Notes under the pieces: generated by a model
Seen by the model: only the letters and a program-made list of their open reading frames with translations
What the model was told of the DNA's origin: nothing
Database searches by the model: none
Source of the DNA: Sipunculus nudus
Taxonomy: Eukaryota; Annelida; Sipuncula; Golfingiida; Sipunculidae
Length of the DNA: 64,000 bases
Reading direction: 5' to 3'
NCBI GenBank assembly: GCA_026874595.1
Contig: CM049310.1
Span: forward strand, 82,683,056 to 82,747,055
Shown: positions 45,845 through 59,730 of the stretch, piece by piece
How positions within the stretch are numbered: the stretch's first letter is position 1
How the letters are laid out: every line of letters starts with the position of its first letter
Program-made: the position numbers and the translations under genes

Positions 45845-45995
45845 ACTTATATATATTAATATTAAATATATTATATATATATATTAAATATATATTAATC
45901 AAACACCCTATAAATATACATATAACACATATATATATTTATTTATATACATATATATATATATTCATATATATATATATATATTTATTTATGCA
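45845..45995. repeat. Degenerate AT-rich simple repeat
   Basis: Mixed (TA)n, tattta and attaaata motifs. It follows a short (CA) run at 45831-45843. Confidence 0.85.
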
Positions 45996-45999
45996 GTTT

Positions 46000-48900
46000 G
46001 TGATTTTTTAGGATATGCGAAGGGGATTTTTGTCCCATCGTTAAACTCCCTATTAGATTCTTAGATTCACTAAGTTTTCTTCGAGTCGGTCGGGAGACCT
46101 GACACAAAGAACCTTTCAGGCCTAATATAGCGAATGGTCAGTAGTGCTTAATTAAAACTTTAAACCATGTAGATAAATCATATAATGTACATATTCTATG
46201 ACGCGAGCCAGCCATAGAATATACACATTCTTAAGTGATCTAAATTATATACAACATATATATGTATACAGAATAGGCCAGCAGACAGGTAGATGGATGT
46301 TGTAATAACGCATTCACGCGAATATAAAGCGTCTGACCTTGTATTCTTTACAATATTTCTCCACAGCAGTCACCAGTGCTATCTATAACCAGCAAAGCAG
46401 TCTTTGTATTATGACGTACAGACAAAACAGTGTATGATGAATCGACAGAGAATGCTTACCTGGATATATTACCTGGATATATTAGTATAGCTAGGTACAA
46501 AGCACACAAAGCAATCCAAGCATACCCTGAAAGAGACAGCAGGCATTTACCAGAACCGGCTGATGGAACTTTACAGGTCTTGGAAGGCTGTTTGAATGGT
46601 TAAAAGCCCTAGCATAGAAGATTCTGTCTGGGAGGACTGCTAAATGAGCCGTCCGATCACTGCTTGTTTTGTCAGCATTCGCAGCCACCTGATTTCAATG
46701 AACGCAACTCTGACGCAATGATATGAAACCGCTGACTCATCAATTTTCCTACCGTACCCGGTTCCAACAATAATACGCTATTCATTAATCATGAATGAAC
46801 GCTCATAAAGTGGTTTGATAACGGATTGGGATTCATTTTATGTGAACCAGATAATATATTCAGATGACGCCCCAGGCCTTCTGGTCACTCCGCCCGCAAG
46901 TATCATATTGCATTCACGTCCATTCCATTGATAAATTTTGAGACAGTACGGGAACAAAATTCGTTAAGAAAATAATATCAAATGATAGATACATAACTAA
47001 TTACACTTTTTACGCGGTGCCGGTTATACGCTCCATTCGTTCCAGTCCCATTTCATGTAACCACTGCTTACCATAGCAGATTTTGCTTGGGTTCACCATC
47101 AGGCGGTTAGCACCGTTCCAAGAACATTAAGATCGACGGGAGTTTTTCAAACTAGATGCACAATGCGATAACAGACTAGAACATCTTCTAGGTCTTGTGC
47201 AAACCACCTAAAGCCAACACCTGCTTAACCTGCTAATTAGGTATGCAGTAGTTCTGTAGAAGAAGTGGTAGAACCACTGCGGGGTATAACCGCTGCGAAA
47301 GAAGTGTGAACATTTTCTGCAAACCTGGAATAACGTCATTTTGCCTAGGAACGAAAAATGCTTCGCTGAGGACTTTCTTTGATTATTCCACGAGTGCGAA
47401 TTCTCAGCAAAAAAAAAAAACATTCTGTGTGAACTTTAAACTTTCCGACAGGAGCTGAATAAAGTCCATAGTCCATAACGGTCAAGTGGTGTGAGTCGAC
47501 CCCATTAATCACGACATTGTACAGGAAATCACGAAGAAGAAATCCCCAAGGCTTTATTAGCGAGGTATAGGTGGTACTTATATATTCATATTGCTTCGAC
47601 CACTTCGTATTGTCTGACAGGCTCACTGCTGCCAGTTTTACTGTGTCCGTTCCGCATGCGGTCGCTTTGTGAGAGCACTGGCCGTGTTCGCTGTATTGTC
47701 GGGTTCTAAGTGTGCAAGTGACATTCATAACTATATATAATTATATATGTGTGTGTTATATGTATTATAACTTTCCAGTGGCGTCAATTTAACTTCATGT
47801 GTTTTGGGGATAACTCGCAGGCGTGGAAGGGAAATCAAAGTTTGGACAACATTTTAAAAACTTATAATAAAGGTAATATATTTCATCTCCAATAAATAAA
47901 ATATTATTCTCTAAATATTAGGGGGGGTGAATACTTTGACCATCCCCATGCTAAATGTATGTTTGTATGTGTGTAGGGGGAGGGGGTGTGACATATACAT
48001 CCACGTACCAACCCCTGTTTTGACGCCTCTGTAACTTTCTTCACAGTAGTCCTACAAAGGGTTATAACCGCGGCCTGTGCCAGGAAAAACAGAAAGACCG
48101 TTGCTCTGGACGTTTAATGGAATAAGAATGCGATATTAAAAAAAAAATGTTCAAGTTGGCGGTATATTTAATATTGTTGAAGGTCAAGCGATTCAAATAT
48201 ATATTGCAGTATAAATCGAAACAGTTTCAACGCTTGGTCTGGGTGAATTAGATTCCGTTTCGACAAATATACTGAATCTGAGCTGATTGCAGGAAAAAAA
48301 TGCTATAATGTACAATATTGTGTAGAATTGATACTGTTATTACGTCAGAACTAAATTTATTATAAAGACTCCATTTTTGGTAAATCGATTTATCTTTTGT
48401 GTCCATTGTCAGTATGTTTATAAAAGAAAGTCCTGGTAGTTGCTAGTTTATCAAACAGGATTCAATATACTGAACAGCATATTTACAGTAAAATCTCCTA
48501 TCTGGTCCCATAAAAATTGCAACTCATTTGCCTGTTGTGAGCGCGCCACAAGGAACCCTCAGTATGTTACATAGTTTTCCCCATTCTGTCGAGTTTTCAT
48601 GGACTTTCAAGCTAATCTATGAGAAAATTGGGTTCTGTTCTTGTTGAAAGCTTTATAGTAATGTCTACAGTTGGGATTCTGTTTCTTCGGAAAACTCTAT
48701 TATAAGAAGAATAGAACGCTGCGAGGTCTTGTTTGGATAACTATCAGAAATAGATGTTTTGGATGGGATGCCACCCGGTCTTATCAAAGCAAGTCCTAGT
48801 CAATGGCTGTACACTAGCTGTAAATCTCAACGATATTGAATTTACACTTCAATGTGTTCAAGGTATATCAGAAAACGTGGTTTTCTGTAGGACGCATGGC

Positions 48901-50245
48901 TCAAGCACCGAATGTTTCTTAATCTCTTATGTCTATTTTTAATGTGTTTCATCTGGAGTTAAAAAAATTTGATTTGGGATCTCGGATAACATTCGAAGAT
49001 AACCTTAGGGACCCAATTTACCAGTAATGTGAGAAAAGCTAGTTAATCTTAATATGAGTAGAGTTATTTACGTGGACAGGGACAAGATCTAGTCATCAAC
49101 GAAGATATAAAATATTTTATCTGTAAATAGGCCGCACCGTGTCTGATCGATTTTTCTGAGTGAGCGAGCCTTATCCGAAGATCCGCCTGTAAGGCCAACA
49201 TAATCCCCTGCACGCCACGCGTGATTAGTCTTAAACCAATCATTGCAAAAGTTACCTACTGACAGCTGTAATATGATTATAGATTTCAGTTATGAAAATT
49301 TTTGTGCAAGATAAACAAGTTTTTTTCAAGATAAACTAGTTGGCATTCACGAAGCGATATATTCTGTTTATCCGTATATGACCATGCCTGTGGTTTTAAT
49401 TTCATTTCTAACATTGTTTGGGAGCCAATCTCACCCGTATAACCCTAAATTAGGTGTTTTGTGATTGCACATTTGTATTCGGGACGGTTTTGAATAGATA
49501 TTGTTTTCTCCCAAAGAATGATATTTTAGATAAGATACGTAAGCACACGGTCTAATTATTGTAATTTCTTTCCCCTTTACCAGTCCAATATAGTTCATCC
49601 ATTTACGTTCTGCTGACAATTACTGTGGACAATAACCAGAAAAAAAATACTTTTTTGTCTACAGCATAATTTAGGAGTGTACTGACTGTCAACCAATAAC
49701 GACTATAGAGAGATTTGTCAGCAGGATTAGACAGGGAATCTACGTTACAAATATAAAAATTACGGTCCCGGTCAGAAACGCAACCTTTCACGAACAATGA
49801 CTGAGATATCATGTTTTAGCGAAATTTAAGACGAACAGCTTAGAAGCCATAAAAACGGTTTCATTTAAAGTGTGTACAATTTAACCTACAATTTATAACA
49901 TGCTATATAGGATTTTATTTAAACTTCATTTAAATTTATGTGAAGTTTTTAAAATTGTACTTGTCAACCGCAATAAGGCATTCTGTGTCAATAAATGGTT
50001 TCAATTGACCTAACCATGAACTACATGTGACCTTAGTAGCATATTAGTAAAATGAATAATCCTGAGAAATAATCACCGCAGGCAATGTAAACAAGCAATC
50101 ACCTGACAAGCGCTAAAAACTGCATAAATTGGGCGACTTTCGAGATAAAAAAAAACAACAGGAACACATTTAGTCTGTTCAAGTATTAGTGTCTTTAATG
50201 TTTTTCGGGGATATTTTATATACTGAATATCATCTGAGCTTTAGC
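46000..50245. other. No gene recognised
   Basis: About 4.2 kb of mostly unique sequence. The ORFs 46491-46688, 47345-47728 (127 codons) and 48754-48942 have no recognisable motifs or splice pattern. The 127-codon ORF is the longest here and lacks support. A short G-rich stretch near 47930-47990 is only low complexity. Confidence 0.35.
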
Positions 50246-50249
50246 GATC

Positions 50250-50410
50250 ACTCTTTGTCCGTCGCCCCTCTGTCTGTCCGTCTGTTTGTCTGACTGTCCG
50301 TCCGTTAACAGGGAACAAATGGTAACCACCAAACCTAGAGTCTTTTTACTTGACATCCAAGGAGATCCATGAAAAATCTCCTTAGAAACCAGAAATTAGG
50401 TCTCTGTTAC
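50250..50410. repeat. Dispersed repeat fragment with gtctgtccgtc motifs
   Basis: Contains cccctctgtctgtccgtctg, ttaacagggaacaaatggta and further text as in common invertebrate repeats, followed by a C10 run at about 50447-50456. The ends are not resolved. Confidence 0.35.
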
Positions 50411-50414
50411 CCAT

Positions 50415-53210
50415 ATCTTCCGAGATATAGGACTTTCGAGTAACAACCCCCCCCCCCGAATAATGAAAAAAATTGATACAAAGGCTTCAGTATCTGAACA
50501 ACTAATGCATTCATCACCATGATTCTTTGCATGCATATTGATCATGGAGTGTTTCATCATTACCTGTAGACTGGTTGCGCCACCTTTTTTTAATATTACG
50601 CATTTTTCCTAATTTTTTTTTTTTTTATATAATATTTATTTCAACAAAAGCATACATAAAACAACATAGAAATAGACAATCAGTGCCATTAACATACAAA
50701 CACTCCAACAGATACTTTGTTCACAATGTGCACATATATACCCCTGTAATTTTTAATTTTCTAGATATTTACTAAAAATTAAAAAAAAAAAGAAGAAAAA
50801 AATTATTTGTTTCTCAAAAAGAGTAACCTTTGCCATTTATCATTGTGCAAGTAGGTCTTTTTGTTCTTTAGAGCAATATAATATTCCATGTCCATAATAT
50901 ATTTAACGTATTCAATAGCACCTTTACATGATGGTTTATTTTTCTTACTTCGACAAGTATATATATAATATTTAACATATAAAACAATACTTCCAGTTAT
51001 ATCTGAATAATCACCGAATATTATTCTAACACAGTCAAATTGTACAGGCTGTTCAATAACTTTGTGTAATTTTAACCAGTGAGTTTGAATTTATAAAGAT
51101 GACTGTTCTCAATGTTTGAGACCTTCAAAGTAGCAGTTGCCCGTCATCCGGGAACAAATTTTCTCTAAGTTACGGGACATAATTTCCAGAAATAATGCAA
51201 AATACACACAAATTGCCAGATTCCTTAGGAACAGTGGAATGAATTGTCATCTAATTTGGTGTCCTTTTGGGTCTTGATGAAGTAAAGGTAATATGCATGA
51301 ACGATGATGCCACCTACATTATCTTAATTATTTGCTTGTGCAAGGACATATTGTCAACATGACAGTCGACTGAGTGTCATGACCAATGAGTCACTTGTTC
51401 TTTGTAGGTTTCTGGTACAATATATCATAGTGTAATCGGGAGGGGTTTGTGAACCAAACAGGTTACATTTGCAATGGCGGAGGAAGCACGCCGAAATTGT
51501 TCCCAATTAGTGCCCTTATATGCAAAGAATTGTTAGCGTTAAAACACTATTTCGGACAAATTTGTGTTTAGATTTTTTATATCTCCGCCAGGTTGTGTGG
51601 TGATATATTTCTTTTTACCTTCCGTTCCTTACATGGTTGATTCATTATACCAACTTTAACCCAAAAATAGTTATTGCCAGATATTATATTTTATGCTTTG
51701 TTCGTTACAGTTTTTGTTTGATTGTTACGATGCTTAAAGTTATGAACGGCTTTAGATGAATCTTGTAACACACAAGTAAAAGTCCAATAAATGTGGTAGG
51801 CAAACTTGATATAATAATATTCTTTTTATTCAAGGCATCTTATACCGAAATGGCAAAAAGCAGTATCTCTGTTCCAGCCGTTAGCCAGGTCATCCATTGG
51901 TATAAGGGACGTGTTAACTAACCGTGTCATTGGTAACAGGAACTTTGATTAGGATCCCGGCCGGGAGCCATGTAAGCTTAGATAACATCCCTAGTTATTC
52001 ATTAATGGAAAATGCAGAATCAGTATTGTTTAAACAAATAATGAAAGAAATTCAGTTAAGATCAATACACGACCTTTAATCATATTCTTTGAATTTTCAT
52101 ATTCCAGTAATTAATTACAGCCTCATTGTGTATATAAGAGTAGTGGCAACAAAATAAGTAAATTTATACCAATTCCTTGTTGTACAGTTAAACTAGTGGT
52201 TTTCAGGTAAAAGCAATTTAAACAATAAGAAACTATGTTGTAATGGTTAAGAAACGAAGAAAATGGAACTGAAAATCTCTTAAGGAAAAGGATAAAATAA
52301 GACATCAGAATCAGATGTCTAGGGGCTAGTAGTACTCTCTCACTAAGGATTTTTGTATGCAAAGAAATGTTATATGATAGACACATTAAAAGCTGTCCTT
52401 AAAGGAGTGTACATTTTTTTATGCAGGAAACGTAAAGCTACCAATATACGTTATTAAACATGCGAAACTACTTTCTTCCCTGGCCGTTGCAGCTGTGTCT
52501 GTACAAATGGATCATCTTCAATCAGATATATAAAATAATTTTTTCCTAATTTCTATTTTTCTTTGACTAGGAAAAATTTATGTAGTATTTTTGCGACATG
52601 TTATATAGGGACAAATGTACTTTCAAAATGTATTTTTTTGTTTTACATGGGTAAGTTTCTGTATATTTTTTTGTGACATATTGCAAAAAAAATCCAGATC
52701 CGTCAGATGAATTCTATATTTTTCTTATTACGAAAGTTACGTAATGGCCGTTTTAAGTCCGCTGTTATGACAAAATTATGTTTTTTTTCTATATGTAAAA
52801 ATCAAAAGCAAGGAAATTGGATGGCAAACAGAGGACCAAATATCTTCAGCAAGTTTAAAGGGCCTATTCTGATTCATGACAATTATTAACTAAAATATTC
52901 CTTTGATAAACATAAGCTAGAAAACATCGTTCCCATTATAACCTTTCATTTACCACACAAATACAACAAGCCACCTTCAGTGACATAGTATTTCTGTTTG
53001 TCAACAAGGACGCATATATGGTGTTTACAAACAGTTTGGAGATAAACATATATGCGCGAAATGTAAGCCAAAAATGCCATATAATCCTGATAAATGAGAA
53101 TTAATAGCTGGTTGTAATGGGATCTTGCTTTACCGTTGTCAACCCTTTCAAATGTTCGTGCTTCAATGAATGGTCGTTAGTTCATATGAGAAGATAAATA
53201 AATAAATTAA
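50415..53210. other. No gene recognised
   Basis: AT-rich with small ORFs (87 codons minus at 52123-52386). No motif, transposon or RNA gene was recognised. Confidence 0.35.
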
Positions 53211-53214
53211 CAGA

Positions 53215-53260
53215 CACCGGAGAGAACATAACCTCCTTGGAGGTAAATGTAGTTCTCACA
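53215..53260 (+). repeat. Short F2-like 3' end fragment
   Basis: The sequence gagaacataacctccttgga, then ggtaaa, resembles the F2 3' end (gaatgaatgc...tggcggaggcaat) and the ends of common mollusc dispersed repeats. Very short, so tentative. Confidence 0.3.
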
Positions 53261-53274
53261 CAAACATGAGTGCG

Positions 53275-53362
53275 TCTCTCTCTCTCTCTCTCTCTGGTTT
53301 CTCTCTCTCTCTAGTTTCTCTCTCTCTCTGGTTTCTCTCTCTCTCTGGTTTCTCTCTCTCTC

Positions 53363-53431
<69 letters not shown>
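53275..53431. repeat. (CT)n microsatellite with GGTTTC interruptions
   Basis: The left part is a minisatellite-like series of tctctctctctggtttc units (about 17-18 bp, four to five times). The right part is pure (TC)n. ORFs across it (RERERE or ERNQRE) are not coding. Confidence 0.95.
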
Positions 53432-53435
<4 letters not shown>

Positions 53436-53439
53436 AAAG

Positions 53440-55055
53440 CATTACATCCATTAGCCGGCGCGCCGTCCATCTTGATAATACTGTTAGGTTTGTCTCTCTT
53501 TGCACTGAGCCTTCCGATCCTTAAATATAACCCGTTTTATACCCAGACTACCTCAATAATAACGTCTTCAAAAGTCAACTCAGATCGCTGGGTGACAGGA
53601 AACGAACATATGGGACGTGTGAACAATTTGATAATGTCAAGACAGAATTACTCAACGTATCCGGCCACCTTTCTGTTTTCATAAAAAATATATTTCAATA
53701 TTACAAGAAACCCGGTTTTTGTCCCTCCAGTATGTATAAAGGGTCCTTCACTCGACGATATTTTTAGGAGATCATACATGTCCCGTAGCTGGTCATGGTT
53801 TGATGAGTGATCACTCAAAGCATGGATCGTTTTTACTTTTTAATTTTTCAAAGCTGTAAAGTCAACTCTGTTTACTTGGAAAGGGAATAATTAGTGACCA
53901 AGGTCCTAAAGGGTTTACATTACCATGCTCAAAAATTGTTTGTTGCGTCCATAAATCTAGTTAATCTCCTTTACAAAAAGAAGGGTCGGTGACTTCAGTA
54001 GTAACAGGCTTTTATGTAGTTTTTATTGTATTTATGTTATTGTGGAAGTTATTTTTGTTATACACTTGAACCTTTTGTATTCTGTTGGTGAATTCGCCTG
54101 TTCAGGAGCGAAACCATGCAAGCCATGGGTAAATATGTGAATACTGGCTCTTGGATATTTTTATAGCTTGAGGCCACGACCTTACCATGTGATGAAGGCA
54201 GGCTTTCAGGTTTTTTGTCGTGCACATTACGGTGATCAACATATGTGTGCTCAGGTTATGTTATTCCGAGGGACCAGACAAAAAAAACAAGATCTGTGTT
54301 TCAAGAAACGACAAACCCTGCAGCATGACCTGGTAGACATGGGCAACCAAGGCTGCAACAGGCAAGGCTAAATCTAATCCTATGGACTACGACAATATTA
54401 TTGCCAACTTATAGCGTAATTTGGGCGGTCGCTAAAAGCTTCAGATATTGCATCAAACGTAAGAAAGAAAATCTCAATGTTTTTGTCTACATCTAGAGCA
54501 CTTAGGCCGTCGACATAGTGCTGGGAAAACTAGACGTTTGATCCCTTGACTTTCACCTAAAAAGGAGACATATCTCCGAAATTAACTTTAAAAAAGAATC
54601 TGTACGTACGTCAAATACGGTTAATTAATTCACGACGTGCCCGCATGCTGTTTTTATCTTTACGCGCACCAGGGACTGTCTGTAACTTCTGTTTTACCCA
54701 CATCTCCTATTGTGATAGTCTGGAGTTTATGTCACTCACTTCATTAATTTATACGAGGCTCCTCTGAAGACCAAAAGACCCTTAATAAGAAATGCTATCC
54801 CTTGTATTCTCTTTTTTTTCTGTAAAGATAAGTGTCTCAGCTGGTTGGCCTAAAAGATTGCTCATCTTTGCAGTTCCCTGTTCAGGACGCAGAAAGGCCT
54901 GATTTCTATATTCCCATCTAAGCCGGAAAGGTGAAACTGCTTTGCTCCACTATTAGACCTAAATGCCACTCGGTGGTTGTTCAAATTGGGCTGATTTGGA
55001 TTGGATTGGTGAGAATGGCAGTCACAGTTCTCCATGAACACAAACAGAATACTTG
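53440..55055. other. No gene recognised
   Basis: Small ORFs only, including 53472-53684 and 54168-54371. No motif recognised. Confidence 0.35.
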
Positions 55056-55059
55056 TGAC

Positions 55060-55275
55060 TGAACATTTGGGAATATACTTTGATGCCTTTCCTGAATCCG
55101 GACCATGTGCCGGTCAACACCAAAATTTATCGATTCTTCATTGGCCCATATTCGAAAAATCCCGAAAATTTAATGAGATGCCGTTCATTGTTCCGAGAGT
55201 TATGTTGGCAAGAAACACACACACACACACAAATACACGGACGGGAATACATTCCTGGCGGAGACAAAACAATAA
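55060..55275 (+). repeat. F2 dispersed repeat, copy 4
   Basis: Contains tttcctgaatccggaccatg, attggcccatattcgaaaaa, gagatgccgttcattgttcc, gagttatgttggcaagaaac, a (AC) run at 55216-55230 and an end cgggaatacattcctggcgg. It is the clearest copy of the 3' half. Confidence 0.65.
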
Positions 55276-55279
55276 AATG

Positions 55280-56205
55280 TTTTACTACTTCCCTCTCTCA
55301 CTTCCTTAATCCCGTATAGCTAACAAAAGATTACATAATACATAATATTGGATGGATAGCTGAAAGGCAGGCGGATCAGTTTTATGTATAGAACAATTTC
55401 CTCTCGGATGTGTTGCAGGGAGGATTTCATAACTTTTACATTACAGAAAAAACATCACAATGAGAAACAAATTCTAAGTCGACATCACCCTATCCCTTCG
55501 GGCTCTGTCTTAATAAAATAGGATGCTTTTATCCAGACTTCTAACCTTTTTAAAGACAAGTTTGTGCATATGATGACCTAGCCTAGTATATTCGCTTTTA
55601 TTTGGTTTTGTTAAGTTCTATAATCCACTTTACCAAGCTATTTGTAATATCAGATCTTTCTATAAGGTTTTAGATATTGTATCCTTTCCTCAGAACCTTT
55701 TAACTCTGTCTCTATAAATCATCCAAATGTTTCTATTGATCGGTTTATTCTCTTGGTATTTCTCTTTTTTCCTTACATATTACAACCACCTCATCCTGTT
55801 GAAACCGCAAAGCTTCAAGATCTGTATGCATAGACTCACTGATACAAAGTTAATATGATAAAGGTGTTGTATAGTATACAGATGTTTTATAATGTTCATA
55901 ATATCAATGTCCCAGATGGAGGATTCCTTAATTTTATAATAGTGATATCTAAACTTGCATTTTATAACACTATTGACCTTACCTCCGGGGGCCTGATTTC
56001 TAAAGATTACAGAAAACATATATCTGATAAATATATAACTTGATTATATGCCTGATACATATATATATATATATAGCTTTTCTTTTTTTATGTAGAAAAA
56101 AAGCTATGGGTGTTCATGCAGCTGTTTCTCCGAGGCGTGTTCCGGTTATCATCTGAAATATTGAATAAAGTGTCTGTCCACATTTATTCTTTTTTTTGTA
56201 AGAGC
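55280..56205. other. No gene recognised
   Basis: Overlapping ORFs on both strands at 55780-56043. A short AT run lies at 56058-56075. Confidence 0.35.
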
Positions 56206-56209
56206 GGTA

Positions 56210-56570
56210 TGTCAGATTATGTTTGAAATTACCTCTTCTTAAACATATCTGGTCATGCTATGTTTGAAATTTCCTCTTTTTTAACATCTCTGGACATGCT
56301 ATGTTTGAATTTTTTTCTTCCTAATCATCTCTAGTGCCATGATTTATTGGATTTTTGTTCCACAACAGCGCTGTCCTGTTGGAAATCTCTTCTTCCAATT
56401 AAGCCCTGGTGACATGGTATCTTTCAAATCTCTTCAGATCTAGACCATTTTTTAATGTCTGAAATCCTTTCTTCCACAACAGTTCTGGGCCATGTTGTGT
56501 TTAAAATTTCTTCGTTCAATAAGACTTTGGGTCTGTTAACTGTTCTTCTATTACAGCTGTGCAGCAGTTT
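56210..56570. repeat. Diverged tandem repeat, unit about 40 bp, about 9 units
   Basis: Units run like catgctatgtttgaaatttcctctt then ttaacatctctgg, repeated with drift (gtgacatggtatctttcaaatc, ggccatgttgtgtttaaaat). The unit spacing is about 35-44 bp. No conserved ORF. Confidence 0.7.
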
Positions 56571-56685
56571 GTGTTATTTACTAGCTAGCTGTCAGTAGGT
56601 GTCATTGAGACCGTCGGTGGGATATCTTTTCAACTGCGAAATAATGAAATCATGAGATTTCATATAACAGTATTTTAAACGTATG

Positions 56686-56688
<3 letters not shown>

Positions 56689-56760
<72 letters not shown>
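56689..56760. repeat. (AT)n microsatellite
   Basis: About 36 AT units. Confidence 0.97.
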
Positions 56761-56763
<3 letters not shown>

Positions 56764-56764
56764 G

Positions 56765-57895
56765 AAGGTCGTTTCCTCTTTTGTAACGTGTAGGCTTCTA
56801 CTGGATCGTAGTTATTTTCTGCATAATCTGAGCGTGCAGGTTGTCACAAAAATTGTGTCATGTTATAATTTATAAAGTTTTATTAATGACTCTACAGTCG
56901 ACAGTCCGATGTTCTTCTGACATGATAAATATGATCATATTTATATATCAAAAGAAAATATGTGCTATCCTATTTTAAAAGTCCTTTGTGTAAGTAGTAG
57001 AATAATTGACATTTTTGCATTGAAGTTTGCTTTCTTTCATGCCAGTACTTTTAAAATCTCACTTGTTATTATCATGACAGTTCATCTTTATAGTTGCACT
57101 GGTGATCATATATTTACATTACTCAAGAACCAACCTTTAGCTAGACTGGTTGTATTACTATTCACTAATTTTGACGAATTTAGGACAGTCACTTTTTTGT
57201 GAAAATTATTAAAAAATTTCACCGTGAATTTTTTTTAGTATTGATGATAATTGAATGTTTTTTTCTCGCTTTAGAACTTTCCTTGAGTAACTCCGTGTCA
57301 ACATTGTATTTTGGCGCTGAAACTTCCAGAAACTTGTTTTGCGCGTTGCACACAATATATTGGTTATTTCTTGCATGCCATGAGGGATTTGTTGATCACT
57401 ATGGGGAGGTTGAATTAAACCGGGTCAAGGTTAATGAATCATGCGACAAAGCGGGGAGTGCTAAATCATCCGTCGACGAAATGAGCAAACCTAGTGAAAT
57501 AACAAAGGCGCTGCTAATGACGGGGCCGCTTTGTTCGTGTAGCGAGTGCCTCCAGATATAGCAAAGATAGTGAGCTATGTGGAGCTCGTAGTTCCAGCTA
57601 ATGGGCGCGTACCACCGAGCTCACGACCATCGGCTTGACGTCCAACAAAAGATGCTGCTTCTTTAGAGGTTGCAGATGAGGATGGATGAAGCCGGTACAG
57701 TTAGTGACGCTGTTCAGATGTCCCGCCTACAGTGGCGGCCTTCAGGTCTTCATCTTCATCTTGTTACAACCGTCCTTTCCGTCTAAGTTTCGTCCCCCAG
57801 ACAAGGTTATTTTATCATGAAGTAGAACACTTTGCAATATTAAATACAACGGACACATTAATCGACATTCAAATTATATTGATTTTTAAGTGAGC
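56765..57895. other. Unique sequence with a 120-codon ORF
   Basis: The ORF at 57199-57561 starts with a hydrophobic segment (residues 11-30, FLVLMIIECFFLALELSLS) and ends in a Cys-containing tail (CSCSECLQI). It overlaps the 3' end of the 80-codon ORF at 56960-57202. I do not recognise either product and see no splice or promoter evidence. Confidence 0.2.
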
Positions 57896-57899
57896 AACG

Positions 57900-58190
57900 T
57901 CATTATCATTAAAAGCAGTCATGTGTTTTCTTGAAGTGACATTAAACACAACGCTAGTGATATCCTGAATTAAATTACTTTACCGACATGTGAAAAGTCA
58001 TGTTATCCCGAAGTGACATAAACAGGACACTAGTGATACCCAGAAATAAAATACTTTACCCACATTAAAAAAAGGCATGTATCCTGAAGTGACATTTAAA
58101 CTAAAATTTTGTTTTATCACAGAGTAAGTCAGAAGTAGAAGACTTTATTTACCATTTTTTTTGTATCCGGAAGTCACATTTAAAGCAAGA
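57900..58190. repeat. Diverged tandem repeat, unit about 77 bp, 3-4 units
   Basis: Anchors gaagtgacat at 57933, 58010 and 58086, and gaagtcacat at 58170. Units also share cactagtgatacc-like, aaattactttacc and catgtatcctgaag phrases. Confidence 0.75.
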
Positions 58191-58194
58191 CGCA

Positions 58195-59280
58195 TGCATC
58201 GTCCTGTTATGAGTTCAGATAAGAGTGAAACTGACGGAGTGGGCGGTCGTTCTCATAAACCAAATCACCAACTGCTAAATTATGAATTTCATTTGGATCG
58301 GCCATTGTTTAGAGTACTTTCGGTATCCATTATACGTAATTACCGCCGACGTTCCAAATTACGGCCACATGATAAAATGACGTGATGTTGATGATTATTC
58401 CTCGGGGACATATTTGGCGCGTGGTTATGCTGCTTTTCATAATTTTCGGACAGGTGGAGCTAGTAAATGAATATTTAAAGTGTTTCCTATGGATTGGTTC
58501 GGGGAATCATTCATATTTCATGTCATTTATGTGTTAGTTGGGGAGGTCATTATTCAAAGGAACATGATTAATACGTGAGTGGCGGGTTGAACAGCCGTGT
58601 CACCTTTCTTAACCGTGTTTATAATTGAAAATAATTCAAACGTATATTGGAATGTGCTTGATAAGCAATAACTGGTGTTTCTTACTATCTGAACTCCTAC
58701 ACTTTATATGTATTGTTCCAGTTTCAGGACAGAATATTACATAACATAAATCTTAGATATACTTAAATTATCCTTATACTAGTTAGTCTGAGACAACACA
58801 CTTTCACGGTCCTTAAATCAGTGAACTATTCTGGCATTTATTTGAAGAAAAAAAATAGATAAAGCAGATATAAAAACACCATATTTAGGCCAACGAACAA
58901 ACCGTAAACAGTGCACTGTCCACACGCCGACTGGATCCAGTGAATAGTTATTGGGTATATTCCGTTAAAAAAATAAACCAATTGAACCAATGCAATGTCC
59001 CGCGTAAACTTGGACCAAAAGGTATGGATTTGATTTATCCATATTTAATTTTAAATGTACTCCATTCACTGAACGGTTCGATGTTCCATAATTCTCGTTA
59101 GAAATATAGAAAGGTTACAGAGAAAAGAAAATAATATGCTTGTCGAATCGAAAACTCCGGCAAGAAACAACCCGACAAACATGAAAAAATTAAAAAAAAT
59201 ACAGACAGATTGAACAACGCTCTATCAAGTGAACTTAAACATATTCTCGTTCCTATGAAGTGAGTATATACCCATAATTT
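58195..59280. other. No gene recognised
   Basis: AT-rich, small ORFs only. Confidence 0.35.
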
Positions 59281-59284
59281 TAGG

Positions 59285-59290
59285 ATTATA

Positions 59291-59338
<48 letters not shown>
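59285..59338. repeat. (AT)n microsatellite
   Basis: AT run with one cat interruption near 59299. Confidence 0.95.
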
Positions 59339-59342
<4 letters not shown>

Positions 59343-59439
59343 ATGCATATAAACACACACGCATATATTTGCATATGCACACGCATATATAAATATATGC
59401 ACACGCATTATGTATATATGTATACAGATAGTGGGAGAG

Positions 59440-59441
59440 AA

Positions 59442-59491
<50 letters not shown>
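59440..59491. repeat. (AT)n microsatellite
   Basis: About 25 AT units after gagagaaag. Confidence 0.95.
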
Positions 59492-59495
<4 letters not shown>

Positions 59496-59570
59496 ATAAG
59501 TGGTATGGCCGTGTTACTCTATAGTTGAAGCGAAAGTTAAGATAAACGGTGAAGCCTTTTAGATAGACTA

Positions 59571-59730
59571 ACTAGTTGATTAACACACGAGCTTTCGGTG
59601 TACTGTTTCTGGCATTATCGACTCTTTACATTGTCGTTCCACTATATAACATCTCTCTACACGTTCCCACTTAATTACCACCTGACGAAGAAGTCTTTGT
59701 ACTTCGAAAGCCCGTGTGTTAATAAACTAG

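Noticed and set aside
12129-53505. RERERE, SLSLSL, IYIYIY and ERNQRE ORFs
   Set aside because: Translations of (CT)n, (GA)n and (AT)n microsatellites.
57199-57561. A small membrane protein gene (hydrophobic N-terminal segment)
   Set aside because: Hydrophobic stretches are frequent in AT-rich ORFs. No motif, splice site or conservation could be shown, so it is kept only as an open ORF in the region note.
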